The translations under genes and the position numbers were made by a program. 64,000 nucleotides of DNA from Drosophila miranda (Eukaryota > Arthropoda > Insecta > Diptera > Drosophilidae): contig NC_046676.1 in the NCBI RefSeq assembly GCF_003369915.1, positions 7,657,501 to 7,721,500 on the forward strand, written 5' to 3'. The notes below the pieces were generated by a model, which was not told where the DNA came from, ran no database searches, and saw only the letters and a list, made by a program, of their open reading frames with translations. This document shows positions 32,439 through 45,800 of the stretch, one piece after another (the stretch's first letter is position 1; every line of letters begins with the position of its first letter).

Positions 32439-34550
32439 ATTTTTTTTATTTGTTTAATTTGTTTGAGCGTGCCCTTCAGTGGTGTGCGATTGTCTGGCCG
32501 ATCGCCTGTATGAAGGTACTAATTGCCACGTCAGAGAATAGTAGATGTTGTGTTATAGAGTACTTGTTACAGTTTTACATCAATTTCCTCGATGAAGTCA
32601 ATTAAATTATGTACGAGCTGATGTTTTCTTTCTTAGAGATGGGAAGTATTGCCTTGTTGTGTTGTACATGTAACAATTACAAATTATGTGAGGCGTTATC
32701 GATACTATCGGCGATTATGTGCCTATCAAATACTAGCGGTCTGTTGATTCTTTTAGCGTTAATGGCTTTCAATTTAGTTTTCTTTAGGAGCCATGGCTTG
32801 GATGAGGCTAAGGGGAAAGCGAGTAAACTCTTGACGCATATTGCTGTTGAAAAGTCAAAATGTTCACCAAACTCGATTAATACGAGTATCACCATAGATT
32901 TCTTCATTTATTCTGGTTTAGAATGAAGAGCATAAGAGGCTCAAGTCGGTAGCAGAACGCGGAGTAATAGATTGAGATCCTCTAAGAACGTTCGTATCAT
33001 AATGTAGATTCTTATCTAAGTACCACTGAATCGGCATCATGTAATTCCCCGTTGGAATGGGATTTTTAGATGTTCTACTTGTTAAAAATAATCGTATAAT
33101 CTCACACCATGAAATTGTATATCGTTGTATATCATAACGAACGCACCAAAACATAAAAACTCCTTGTAAAGAATTTTTAAATTTGTCTATCGGGTTAAAA
33201 TCAGCTGCGAAAAAATCTTTTATCGATGTCAGATTTCAGTATTTCATTGTATGTGAACATTTGTTTACGGTCACACACATTTTTTGCATCGCGGTCACAC
33301 TGCAGTATTATATCTATGTAGAGTAATGTATACATTATATACATACATATATACACATTGAAAACAGTGAGAAAAATACAATCGAGAGTAACATTTTAAT
33401 AAAAGATTAAAGCATGTTCTAAAAGCTACTCTTCCAACATGTATTGGACCCTATAAATTGTGAATCTCAAAATCCTACAATAGAAAAAACTGAATCTTCA
33501 AATACTTAGTGCATAAAGAAAAACATCCATATGTATGCACTAACAATAATTAAGAACCTGTGTTGTTAAATCGTTCATCTTAAAATCAAATTCGCCGGCT
33601 GCATGTAAATGTACGTATAGTAGTGAGTGCAGTTGTTCTTATTTATGTACATAATGTTCTTTCAATTTGTGAAGAAAAAATCCCACGAAAAGTACCCTTT
33701 GTAATTAAATTTGTGTGTATTCATATGATAGTGTTTAATAATGCTCACCATAAACAGTCCGCTTTTCATGTACATATGTCATGTACATACAAAGGTATAT
33801 AAGAGCTAATGGTTCCATTCCGGTTACGATTTCTGTATGTACTTACATGACATTGTATGTAATGTGTACATGCATACATACAAATGTATGTAGGTACTTG
33901 GTGTCCGAAGCTAATGGAGATTATTTTCGGCTTTAAGCCATAGCTGCCGTAGAACTGTCCACTGTCCCAGGACATATTTATATGTACCTATAGTATGCAC
34001 AGCTATATGTATGCTATATTGACTGAGCACGTCATGGCCTGTATGTACATATCGTTTTAATGGCACTGGAGAGTTGTAATACGCCTTCTTCTGATGTAAG
34101 ACCACATCCACATTCTCATGGCTGTTAACAGTGAAGTGTGAGCAGTGATGTATGTATGCCTACATATGTTAATATGTATGTATGTATGTTCGGTTGAAGA
34201 CGGTGCGGGACGAACCCATTAATTACACTTGCTTTTACAGACATACTTACATCTGTATGTATGTACGTATGTATGTTGGCAAATATTAATCTGGTCCAAG
34301 ATGTTTTATTTACCACGCATTGTAAATTCATAAATAAATATTTCGAATAAAGTATAAAAAGTTTATTTACAACGCCCATCCCTCCAATGTTTAACCCTTT
34401 GTGGCTTCATGTCGGTCGACATTCTTAAAAATCAAATATATTCGTCATCCTGTAAAGACTCACTCACCTTCCAAGCAATTTAGTTCGATTAAAAAATTCC
34501 AACTGACGAATCCCCTCCTTTGCAGGGATACATCATCATCACAAATAAAC
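32439..34550. other. Intergenic: AT-rich open frames and ACAT microsatellites
   Basis: Two minus-strand ATG frames, 33154-32918 (78 residues) and 32907-32677 (76 residues), follow each other in different frames without Drosophila codon bias. A plus-strand frame at 32609-32926 is their shadow or the reverse. ATGTATGTAC-type repeats are dense from 33768 to 34282. The acceptor TCCTTTGCAG ending at 34525 shows that the SNF2 gene has an upstream noncoding exon somewhere in this interval. Confidence 0.45.
33199..33302 (+). promoter_or_regulatory. DRE and double Motif 1 promoter cluster
   Basis: An AATCAGCTGC word near 33199 (E-box, Motif 5-like), TATCGATG at 33221 (DRE-like), ACGGTCACACACA at about 33268 and a full Motif 1, GCGGTCACACTGC, at about 33291-33303, all lie within 100 bp. 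The strand of the Motif 1 sites predicts a plus-strand transcript, most simply the SNF2 gene through a leader intron ending at 34525. Confidence 0.6.
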
Positions 34551-37500
34551 ATGGAGGAGTCAAACCCCAATTATCCGGGCGCTCAACGATTGCAGAATCC
34601 AGAAGCATGGCCCAATATACATGAATTTCATCCATCGCTTATGTTTCCGGATGATCCGAGGCGGTATTTTCACAATCCCCCGCCCATCAATGCCATCGGT
34701 GGATCGCTCATACCTGCTAAGATGCCGGAGATGAGTACAGACATCAACATTGCGAACCCGATGCCGATCCCCACTGTGGAAAACACATCCGCGGACAAAA
34801 CCAGAATCCCACATCCAGCCATCGCCATCCCACAGGATGTGGGGAAGAATATTACAGCAGTACCTCACGGCCACAAGCGAAAGAACTCTGTCCAAGATGC
34901 AGAGCAGGGCACGAACAAGAAAATCGGTCTAAATCTATCGGCTGCCGAGGAGAAGAAGAACCTCCTCCATCTCAGGAAGAACATTAGGGATGTGATGAAC
35001 GAGAACAATCTGGACACAACCACGCTGGCGGCCCAGAAAGAGGAGGCCGAACGCTTGGCTCGCGTTGCTGGTCAACAGAAGTCAATGCGCGAAATCCAGA
35101 AGCAGGTTGTCCACAAGCAATTCTTCCGCATATTGCAGCTAGACGAGAGCGAGGGAATTGAAAGCTGTTCCGTGTCGAACCACGTCAATGTTAACGTAAA
35201 CGTTAACGCCAACAACACTCCCGTCGAGTTTCCCGAGGAGGAAGTCGTGTCGGACACATTTGATGAGACGAATAGTAGTTTAAGCTGTAGCATCGAGGAC
35301 GTGCTAAATAAGGAGGCCAGCAGCGTGGAGCCGTCCGGGGAAGTGGTGACCATTGATGACAGTTCGGATGACGACTGCATACTCCTGTCGGAGGAAGAGG
35401 AGGAGGAGGAGGAAGAGGAGGACTTGAACGAGTCGGACGATGCCCATAACAGTGGCATGCATGTCAAGGATTTGTATAATGTTCCTGATGAAAACGGACA
35501 AGTAGTCGTCAACATTGCGCATCCCGAGGGCGAGGAGACCTTGTACTTGGCCCCCCAAATAGCCAAGGTGATAAAACCGCACCAGATCGGAGGTGTTCGC
35601 TTCTTGTACGACAACATCATTGAATCGACACGAAGGTTCAACAAATCAAGCGGCTTCGGATGCATTCTTGCCCATTCCATGGGTCTGGGCAAGACGTTGC
35701 AAGTTGTTTCCTTCTGTGATATTTTCTTAAGACACACGTCCGCCAAGACGGTTCTCTGCGTGATGCCCATCAACACGCTGCAGAATTGGTTGAGCGAGTT
35801 CAATATGTGGGTGCCCCGCTACACCGCCGACCACAACATTCGTCCGCGCCAATTCGACATTTATGTTCTGAACGACCAGCAGAAGACACTCACTGCTCGC
35901 GCGAAAGTTATATTGAATTGGGTGCAGGAAGGCGGCGTTCTGCTGATCGGATACGAATTGTTCCGACTCTTGGCCCTGAAGCTGGTGCGAACCCGCAAGC
36001 GGAAAGGCGCCAACGCCTTTAGGGCCGATGGCCACGATGCCAGCAGCGATCTGATGAATCGGGTGTTCGAAGCACTCGTTAAACCTGGTCCAGATCTGGT
36101 GATATGTGACGAGGGGCATAGGATCAAGAACTCGCATGCCGGCATATCCCTGGCCCTGAAGCAGATACGGACTCGTCGCCGCATTGTACTTACGGGCTAC
36201 CCCTTGCAGAATAACCTTCTTGAGTACTGGTGCATGGTGGATTTTGTGCGGCCAAACTATTTGGGAACCCGCACAGAGTTCTGTAACATGTTCGAGAGGC
36301 CCATCCAGAATGGCCAGTGCGTGGACTCCACCCCAGACGACATAAAACTCATGAGATACAGAGCTCACGTGCTGCACTCCCTGCTGCTGGGCTTCGTGCA
36401 GCGACGCTCCCACAAGGTATTGCAGATCACGCTGCCGCAGAAGCACGAATATGTTATTTTGGTGAAAATGACGGCGTTCCAGCGGAAGCTTTACGACACC
36501 TTCATGACTGATGTGGTGCGAAAGAAGGCGTTTCCCAATCCCCTGAAGGCCTTTGCTGTTTGCTGTAAGATCTGGAATCATCCGGATGTACTGTACAACT
36601 TTCTGAAGAAATGTGAGACTGACTTAGATTTAGAAATCGACGAAGAGCTTTCGAAGAGCACTGCAATCACAGACTCCAATCATGAATCCAATCCTTCATC
36701 GAACATGGCGGCCTCGGCCTCTCTGTCTCCTCTCTGCGAGAAGAAGAGCAGCGAAACCATTGAAGTGGCCTCTAATTCCAACGAAACTGAGGGCCTGTTC
36801 AATATGCCCCCGGTGGCATCCGATCTAAATGCGAAATATCTAAACAAGAGCTGCAGCAGCCCCAATCTGGCCTACGGGGAACCTCTTAATTATGGGTCGT
36901 TCGGCTCGGAAACCATAGGAAAAAACAACTATTGGATGGAATCGAGCTGTCCCATCCTGTCCAAACCGGGCTTTGTTGAGGTGATAAAACAGACGGATAC
37001 AAATATGTCGAAGGACTTTGAAAGTATTACGGGATCCTCGGAAATTGTGGATCTCGACACGAATGAGATAAAAACAGTCGAAACAAATATCCAAACGCCG
37101 TGTTCCAATAATCAGCTGGACAATGAGGCCAATGTCCTCAAGCCAAGTGGCTGTGGTGTCGTGCCGGGCCTGAAGAACGTAGCCGGCGGCACTGGCATTG
37201 GCTTCGAAGCAAATAAAAAGCTGTTGAAGACTAAACGGAACGACGAATTCTCATGTTCATGGGCGGTCGATCTAATGAGAAACTATGTGGCTGGCCAAAT
37301 AGAGAATTCTCCCAAAATGGAGATATTCTTTTGCATCCTGAAGGAGAGCATGCAGTTCGGCGATCGTATATTGCTTTTTAGCCAATCCCTCCTAACGTTG
37401 AACATACTCGAGGGCTACCTGAAGACCAGTTACGTGCCCGGCACCAATCAATTTTGGACCAGAAGTTACTCATACTTTCGTAAGTGTTCGTCATATAAAA

Positions 37501-39797
37501 ACCACCTTTTTATTCAACCCAATTAATGACTGATTGCAGGTCTGGATGGGTCCACCTCCTCGCAGGAAAGGGAGAGGCTAGTCAATGAATTCAATGCAAA
37601 TAGTCAAGTGAAGCTATTTCTAATCTCGACGAGGGCTGGCTCATTGGGCATCAATCTGACTGGAGCGAATCGTGTTATCATTTTTGATGCCAGTTGGAAT
37701 CCCTGCCACGATACGCAAGCTGTATATAGGATTTATAGGTAAGCACAACGACCTACTGTCAATACAACAACCATCGAATAACAATAATTTGTTCTTAGAT
37801 ACGGACAGACGAAGCCATGCTATGTGTATAGAATTGTAATGGACAAATGCCTGGAGAAGAAGATATATGATAGGCAAATCAAGAAACAAGGCATGTCCGA
37901 CCGCATTGTCGACGAATGCAATCCCGAGGCACATCTCTCCATGAAGGAGATAACGAACTTATGCCACGATTATGACTCTGATGATGAGGCAACAGATACG
38001 TCGAAAAATCCACCAGCGGAAGAGCCATCAAAGGAGCAAATCAAGCCAAAGGATGAGCCTGAAGAGATACCAGAAGAAGAACAGAAGAAGGCTATTCAAG
38101 CAGATGAGAAAACACTGCCAGCAACAGAGGAGCAAGTAACGCCAAAAGAGGAGAAAATAGATCCAGCAGAGGGAGATGCGACTGCAATAGTTGAGCCTAA
38201 ACCACAGAATGGCACCTGTGATGAGTCTCCGTCTAAGACGGAAAAGGAAAAAGCTGAAACACCGATCCCCCATGTGCATGTAGACCCCATCATCAATACC
38301 CTCCTTGAGCTGCACAGGCACTGTGTGACAAAGGAACCCTTCTTGCACGACAGCTTGTTGGTTGATCAAAAGGATAGAAAACTGTCGCAGGCTGAGAAAA
38401 GACAGGCTCATCGGAGCTACGAGCTGGAAAAGAAGGCTGCCGTTAATCAGAAGTTTGCCTATGCTCCCGTTAAAACGCACTACAAGATTGTGAATAATGA
38501 TGGAACTATTGTGTCCCGACCAATTGCACCGGTAAGTACCTTATGAATTCATGATAAAACGTATATCATGATAATGGGTTGCAGGTAAAGTCGACCACCT
38601 CTGTCTCTGCTGGAGGACGCACAACTCGTTGGATTCCCGCAGATGTGTGGCAACGGCAGGGAATGACAGCACAGGAAATGACATTGCCGCTTGGTATGTA
38701 TTTTCACATGATTCGCCTCCCTCAATCCCCGTAATAATTGAATGCTCCTTCCAGATGTTGTCATCCCCACGAACTCGTCGGACAAGGCCAATATTATTCT
38801 GAAGGCTGGACAACGTGTGATGGTTTTGAAGTCCACCAAAGGCATCTACATGCAATTGGACAGCGGAAAAATAATAGCTATAAGAACGGCGGCTAAAAAT
38901 GAATCAGAAAAGCCAAACAAGGACGATGTAATTGACATAACATCCGACTGTGACACAGATGTAGCAAAGCCACAAACGCCCGAGCAAGGTATACCTTGTA
39001 TAACTCTTATAGTTCTGTAAATGCTTAAAGGGTTTTATTATTTTTTTGTAGAAACTGTAAAGGACTTGACCTCTGATGACGAGCCACATATCGTGAAGAA
39101 TAAGGAAGGCGCGCAAACAACTTCAAGCCGGATAGAAATGTCCTCGAAGGAAAGAAAACAACCCACAGAGAATCTACAACATTTTAAGCCACAAACGCAA
39201 CCAAATAATAATTTAGCCGCCTCCCTTCATGCTGGTCCAAATCCACATCAGATGCCTTGTGACTTGAACTTTCCGCAGCAGACACAGGGGCCACAGCCAC
39301 AGACGCAGACGCAGCCGCAGCCGCAGCAACAGCAGCCGTACAAACATCAGAATCATCTACCTGCAGGCAGCGAAGGCTACAATAGTGCCAATCCTGTTCC
39401 GTCGAATGTGCCACTAGCGCATTCGCATCCGCCTGCTCCAAACGGAACAGAGACGGCAGAAAGTTCATATTTCCAACCGAAGCACTTTCAGCACTCATAT
39501 CCACCCCAATACTACGATTACTATGACAATAAGCACAAGGCCACCCCGCCCGCATCCGGCGGCTATCACATTAACAACTACACCTCCTACGGCAACTTGA
39601 ATTTCGCACCCTACCATTCCAACCTACACCCATCGACAGGATACATCGGTGGGCCGTCGTCGTATGTAAACTCAAATGTATTTCCCAGACCACATTGGAG
39701 TTCGGTTGTAAATACGCCAGCGTCAAATGAGTCTATTCGACAGCCCTCGTACATCGGGAGCACTACTTACCCAATCAACGAGTGGTCGTCGCAATAA
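34551..39797 (+). CDS. SNF2-family ATPase, ARIP4/RAD54L2 type
   Basis: Six coding exons (34551-37479, 37540-37738, 37799-38531, 38585-38693, 38755-38988, 39052-39797) join in phase to 1649 residues. The ATG is the first after a leader acceptor. Motif I is MGLGKT at 377-382 and motif II is DEGH at 520-523, the variant shared by ARIP4 and [23 protein letters not shown] follows. The second lobe resumes near residue 900 and includes [16 protein letters not shown] and [19 protein letters not shown] poly-Glu tract lies at about 283-290, a long Ser/Asn-rich insert separates the lobes, and the tail is Gln/Pro/Tyr-rich. No ADD domain is present, so it is not ATRX (XNP in flies). ARIP4 is a DNA-dependent ATPase and nuclear-receptor cofactor. 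The D. melanogaster ortholog is probably CG4049. Confidence 0.92.
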
Positions 39798-41471
39798 CGA
39801 ATGTAAATAAATGCTGCTTCTATTTATCTGTGTCCAGTTGAGGGCGAAGATGCCACTCCTCAAACTTAATTTTAATAAAAGAGGACAATTTTTTTCTCTT
39901 TTTTTAAATGTTATAAAGTTGCGCTTCTTCGCTGTTGTTTTAAAAGTAGGAGTAGGTTCGGTTCTTTTAATTATACTCAAAGAGCAACAATATTTTTTAG
40001 TTTAAGAATCTTTTCTGTTCGAAACCATTAGAAAAACTGGCTGCAAACATTATTATATCATTAGATTAGATAATTATTCAGATCGTTATTACTGATCGCT
40101 AAACCAAACAGAATGCTTCCTATTCCTATTACTGTCTGATTAACCAGACAGCTAAACCTGTTCTGTGTCAGTTTTTACTTTGTTGCTTGGGCGTGTACTC
40201 TTGACTGGAAACACAGATAAAGGTCGGGGGCTTTATTCCTTACCGTTAAGGTTATTTTTCATTTAAGTTATTTATTACAATATTATAGTTAATTCCCTTT
40301 AAATGGATAACATTAGTTTACACATTTTCGTTATGAAAAGATACAAACGAAAAATGAATAAATATTCTTAGATTTTAACATAGTGTTTACACAACTCGTT
40401 CTATCCAAATCTATTTAATTTAGAAGCCCATGGATATGGAATAGTAAAACTCATTCGAGCAAACATTCGAAGATTGGTCTCTCTTTGGCTACGGGTAGTG
40501 TGTGTAGTGCATGCCTACCTCCATCTAATAAATACAACAAAACATCTAAAAACAAATGAAAAAAAACATTCGAAAATATAAACAAGCTTTGATTAAAAAA
40601 TGTTAGCTGTAAGAAATAAAGTAATGGTATTATACTGAAACATTCATCCGTGTAGTTCATACTTCCTTACCTCGCTTCTTGTGGTTCAACTCCTCCCAAA
40701 CGTCTGTCAGCATGCCGCAATTGCGTGAATCTCAATCACAAGAGAGTACCAATCGGGAGTACCACAGGGCAGCTATCTAAGCCCCTTACTCTTTACACTC
40801 ACAGAGAAAATGGCAATCAACGCAAACAAGTACATCGAGCATTTACATCCGCTTCGTTTCTTCGTCTCGCATTCGAGTACTCGCCAAATATTGAATATTC
40901 CGCTCATCCGAAAGGGCTGATTAGTGTTAACATGAGTCTAAGATTCAGACACCACCAAACCAATGAACGGCTTCTAATTGCAAATTCAATTCATGCTTCC
41001 AAATAACATCGTTCAGAGCAAAAAAAAAAAATAAAATTGTATAGAATCGAGAATCCGTGTTTTTGGGGTTTTAAGCAAAAGTTAAGCAGTATTATTTTTC
41101 AAATGTTCCCTCAAAATGTTGAGATCTGCTGCAGACTGCGACTTCAAAGAACCTGCAGAGATGTCTACAGAGAGATGTATGTACATGTGATCACAGGATC
41201 CTTGAATGATTGTACAGAATTCCCAGTAATCTTAAAACAAAAAAAATATAATCGAGTCACTATCATTCTTATTATCCTGAGCATTATGTACATACGAATA
41301 CAATACCAATATACATATATTACGAATTACTTGCTTTGTATACTAAAAATAAAAAGCACGTGTGGATTGGTTTGTTTTATTAATTGACAATATATATTTA
41401 AGATTTATTTACAGCACACATTTCTATAGATATTATAGTCAATACAATAATATATAAAATGTGTGCACCCA
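39798..41471. other. Convergent flanks of SNF2 gene and enok
   Basis: AATAAA occurs within 20 nt of the SNF2 stop and again near 39873. The only recognisable content is a LINE reverse-transcriptase scrap near 40.75 kb. The rest is AT-rich. Confidence 0.5.
40700..40840 (+). mobile_element. Remnant of a Jockey-clade non-LTR retrotransposon (RT domain)
   Basis: From 40744 the plus strand encodes EYQSGVPQGSYLSPLLFTL, the conserved GVPQGSVLSPLLF reverse-transcriptase motif of Jockey-type LINEs. It is followed by a damaged TEKMAINANKYI that corresponds to the usual YTxDMPxNxN stretch before the catalytic FADD. Upstream and downstream frames are broken. Only about 140 bp can be recognised, so this is a short dead fragment. 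Confidence 0.75.
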
Positions 41472-42804
41472 TTACCTGCGAATGGTGCCGTTGAGAGGTA
41501 AGTAAGGAGAATACGTTGGATACATCGGATTTGATTGTGTGGCTCTCTGCAACACGCAAGCATCTTGGTATTGAGATTGCATATTCATGACTCCCATTTG
41601 CATCGGTATCTGGGAGTTGGGATACTCGCCCCCCGAACTGTAGCCACCAGTGGGTGGGGACTGCTGCGGCGACATCCTATAGCTGTTCATCGCCCCGTAG
41701 GAGGCCATCAGATTGGGACTGATGTGGACATTGGTGGTGCGATTGTTTGTGCTGCCTATTGGCGCCGAGGTATGCTGCACGGGTGCGGACGGTGTGTTCC
41801 GCGTGTTCCGGCTGGGGTTCTGCGTGGACGCGATCGGGGCAATGTTCATGTTGCCGGGATAGTACTTGTGGTACTGCAGTGGAGCCACCTGCGTCTGCAG
41901 CATATTGGGAGGCGTGGAAATGTTCCTGTTCTGCATCAGCAGGTGAGGGGGCGGGGTCATTGAGTTGGGTGGAATCGGGTGATGCGGCGATGGCGTTAAA
42001 TTCACTTGGGCCCCCGGCGACGTATTGCATGGCTGACTCTCCAGGCAATTCGTGAGCTGTTGCAGCTTCGAGAGGCTGCACAGATTGCCCGCCAGAGAGG
42101 AGCCGCTGCTAGTGCCGCCAGTGCCACTGCTGTTCGATCCCGATATAGACTCTTGAGTGGCCTGCCTTTGGTCGTTGTTGTTGTTGGCTCCAGCAGATGG
42201 CGGCCCCAGCGAACTGGACACAGGAACCCGGGGGGCATTCTCGCTGGCGGGCATGTTGTTTTGCAAGTAAAAATTGTTGACGGCGCATGCCGATGACGGC
42301 TGCTCGATGCGCTGATGGCTGTTCGCGAGCGGATGCACGGAACTGTTGAGCGACATTCTCTGCTGGATGACCGCAGGTGGCATGCCCACAATGTCGTAGT
42401 TCGAGGGATTGGTCGCAAAGTTCTGACTGATCTGTGGAATTGGCACATAGTCCAGCGGCTGCATATTCTGCTGATGTCCGTGCTGCGAGAACTGTAGGTT
42501 GTGCAACGACTCCTGGTGCGACTTTGGAATATTTGAAGTGGCGCCTTGCGGAATCTGGTGATGCGCATTCGTCGTTGTGGTCGACGCGGACGAGTTTTTG
42601 GCGTCACGCTGCTGGGCAGCATTGCCACTGCGTATTTGCTTGGGCGTGGTGGCTCGATGCGACGGTGTAGGAGAACTAACATTAGCGTTATCCGCCTGCA
42701 GTAGAATAAAAAAGAATTAAAAACTGCACCACAAATAGTTTATTTGCAATAGCATTACCTGCGTATTCAACTTCCTAGTCTGATGCTGCTGATGCTGCTG
42801 CTGC

Positions 42805-42842
<38 letters not shown>

Positions 42843-45800
42843 GGCATTCCCCAGCAAACTGATGTTCGGCGATCCCTCGGGGGCCAGATTCATGTTCAGG
42901 TTGTTCTGCTGCTGCATGTGCGAGTTCTGGATGGACATGTGCATGGGGGTGGTGGCTGGCTGGTTCTGCATGGAGCAGTCCGAGTACTGCCTGTGCGGCT
43001 GATGCATGTGCACATTCGAGGCGGCGGTCTGGATGTTGTCCGAGCCATGGTTAATGGCGCTGCCAATGTTGGCGGGGGATTCCATATTTATCTGGGCATT
43101 TATTCCGCAATCGTAATGCTGCTGTTGCTGCTGCTGTTGTTGCTGCTGCATTCCAGCATTCGCCGACGCCTCCGGACTGTAAACCATGTTCGGATTGACC
43201 TCGGATTGCCCGGGCACTTGCAGGTTCGAGTGTTGAGGAGCCGCGTGTATGTTCGGATGACCAATTTTAATTTTACCCTCGCGCGTAATGACTGAAGCCG
43301 AGTTAACGCCGTGCTCGAGCTTCTGCTTGGCAGCCACTGTCCCCCCCGCCTGTGGATTAACCGAGTTCGGTAGCAGAGCCGACGATTCGGCCTGGTTTGG
43401 GTTCGGATTTGCATTGGGATTGCCTTGTCTGGGCACCGCGTTTTGAGCATTAGCCAGGGACTTCATTTGCTGCGCCTGCTCGGGAGATGGCTTGAACATC
43501 TTCTGCTGCGGTGTACACTTCTGATTGTATATCGCAGCCTGATTATTCACGCCATACTCGTTGCAGCTGCTGTGGCCATGAGCTGCGTCCTCGCGGGAAG
43601 TGCTGGCCACATTGCCGCCGGACAGTAGCTTGGGATGCTCTTCCTTCTTGCCGGTGTTCTTTCGCTCCAGCTTGTGCTTCTCCTTGGTCTGGTGGATCTG
43701 ATGGTGCGTCGCTGCGTGGTGCATGGCCAGGTGGTTGGCGGACTGATACAGATTCTGGGTTAGGTTGTGCGTGTAGGCCATGGTCGTGGCCAGGTCCTTC
43801 TGGAACTGCTTCTGGCCCTTCTGCGTAGCCGAGTCCAAATGCAGGTTGTAGCTGTAGTAGTCCCACTGCCAGTACTGGGAGGTGTGATGGTAGTTGGGCA
43901 TCTGGTTTATGTTGAACTGGCTGGGGATCGGGTTCTGCAGCTGCGTGTGCTCTGGTATCCCCTTTAGCTGCAGTTTCTCTCGCACCACGGGCACAACGTT
44001 CGAGGGAGCGGAAGCGGGGGGTCCTCGTGAGTTCGATCTGTCCTCCTCCTTGACTTGCACCACCTGGTGGTCCGGCTTCACCGCCTCCCTTTCCGGAATC
44101 GCCTTCATCTTGGCACTGTCGAACTTCCTTTCTGTGGCATATGCCTGGTGGACTTCGGGCTTTACCACGGGCGTTTCTTGCACTGGCTTGCACTTAATCG
44201 GCTTCTCCTTGTTATCCCCATTGTCCTTGGTCTTAAGCTGATCATTATGTCCCTGGGTGTGGGTCTCATTGAATGCCTGTGGCTGTGCCTGTGCCTGCGG
44301 CTGCGGCTGCGGCTGGGCCTGTATATGTGGATTTGGCTGTGGCTTTGGCGGATCCACATATGAATGTGCAGCCTCTGGCCGCTGATTGGCATTGCCATTG
44401 GCAGAATTGGCTGGTGATGGATGTGTAGGGACCACCAAATCGACTTTTTTCACTTCCATCGGTTTCTGCAGGACTGGGACCGGGACTGGGACCGGGACTG
44501 GGCCCGGGACCGGGACCTCGGGTATCATTTGAGGAGCGATTTCCTTGGTTTTTTCATGCGCCACTGCCACTGCCACTGCCACTGCCCCTGCTGGCTGTAC
44601 CGGCGGAAGAAGTTCTGTGAACACGGATGACTCTGGTTTCAGACAGCTCATATCCAGATTCGGTTTCTTTTCTTCTGCCATGCAGACGGGATTGGCAGAC
44701 TTCTCCTGGACAGCCAGAGGCTGAGCAGGCTGCTGCTGTGGGGCCACAGGAGGAGGAACCTCTTCTTTTTTCTCCAGAGGACTACTACTTATGACAGGGC
44801 TCTTCAGCTCAGGAGCAGCTGAAGCTTCAGCTGCAGCTGGAGGTGGAACTGGAGTTTCAAGCTGTACTATTTTATGTTCCTTGAAATTGGCCTCTTTTCC
44901 TGGCTCGATTGCATTTTCTGTCGGCTTTTGCGTTGCGCTATACTTTACTTCGATCTCACTGTTCATATTGTAGGACGTTACATCCGCGAAAACGGTCTTT
45001 TTAGTTTTCTTAGCCACGGCATCTAGGACCTGCTCGCTTATGCTGCTGTTGCCTTCGGCCTCGCTCTTCTCCGTCTCGAATGCTTTGGCAACGACTTCCG
45101 TGCTCGTTGTTTTCATCGATTTTTCAGTGCCGAGTGCTGGGGCCGGAGCTGAAGCTGGATCTGAAGCTGGAGCTGAAGCTGGAGCTGGAGCTGCTAGTGT
45201 GTCTGTGGCTTCTGTGAACTGCGACTCCTCGGATCGCTTCCCATTGGACTGCTTGCCCCTGAGTTTGGGTACGATATTCACTGGCTTATCAGTGTGTTCA
45301 GCCTTTTCGGCCTGATTTCTACAGACTTCCTTGGAGGGTGGCTCTTCCAATGCAGATCCAGCGTCGAGTGCAAGCTGCACCGCAGGGGTTGTCTCTGGCT
45401 CGGACTGGCTCAGACCCAACGATAGGCTCTGATCGTGTGCATTATTCTCTAGCTGCCGCTCGAAGTGCTTGCGCTTGTTCGTGTGCGGAATCAGATCATT
45501 GCGCTTGGCCAGTCTCTGGGCCCGTTTGGTCAAGTGCTCGGAGAGCTCGCTGGAGTTCTTTGGGGACTTGCAATCGGAAGAGTCGGAGTTGTCGCCAAAG
45601 GAGTGGTCGTCGGCCACCGCTTGCTGCTCCAGCGCCAGTTTAATCTTCTTTCCCACGCTCGTGGCCAGCTTCGACAACTCCTCGCTGGACAGGCGCTTGC
45701 GCGGGGTTTCCCTCTGCTCTTCCAGCCTTTCCCCACTGCGGCTTTTGATGTTCTCATCGCCACTGATCGCTGGAACCGGCTTCGAAGAGGTAATACTTTG

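Noticed and set aside
34401-34550. N-terminal extension of the SNF2 protein by 50 codons
   Set aside because: The frame begins at a non-ATG codon and crosses an acceptor (TCCTTTGCAG ending at 34525). The ATG at 34551 follows that acceptor and fits better.
42783-43295. Plus-strand Leu/Val-rich frame opposite enok
   Set aside because: Antisense reading of polyQ tracts.
43543-44193. Long minus-strand alternative frame inside enok
   Set aside because: It is an out-of-frame shadow of the enok tail, rich in Arg, Pro and Gly as expected from a shifted Pro/Gln-rich sequence.
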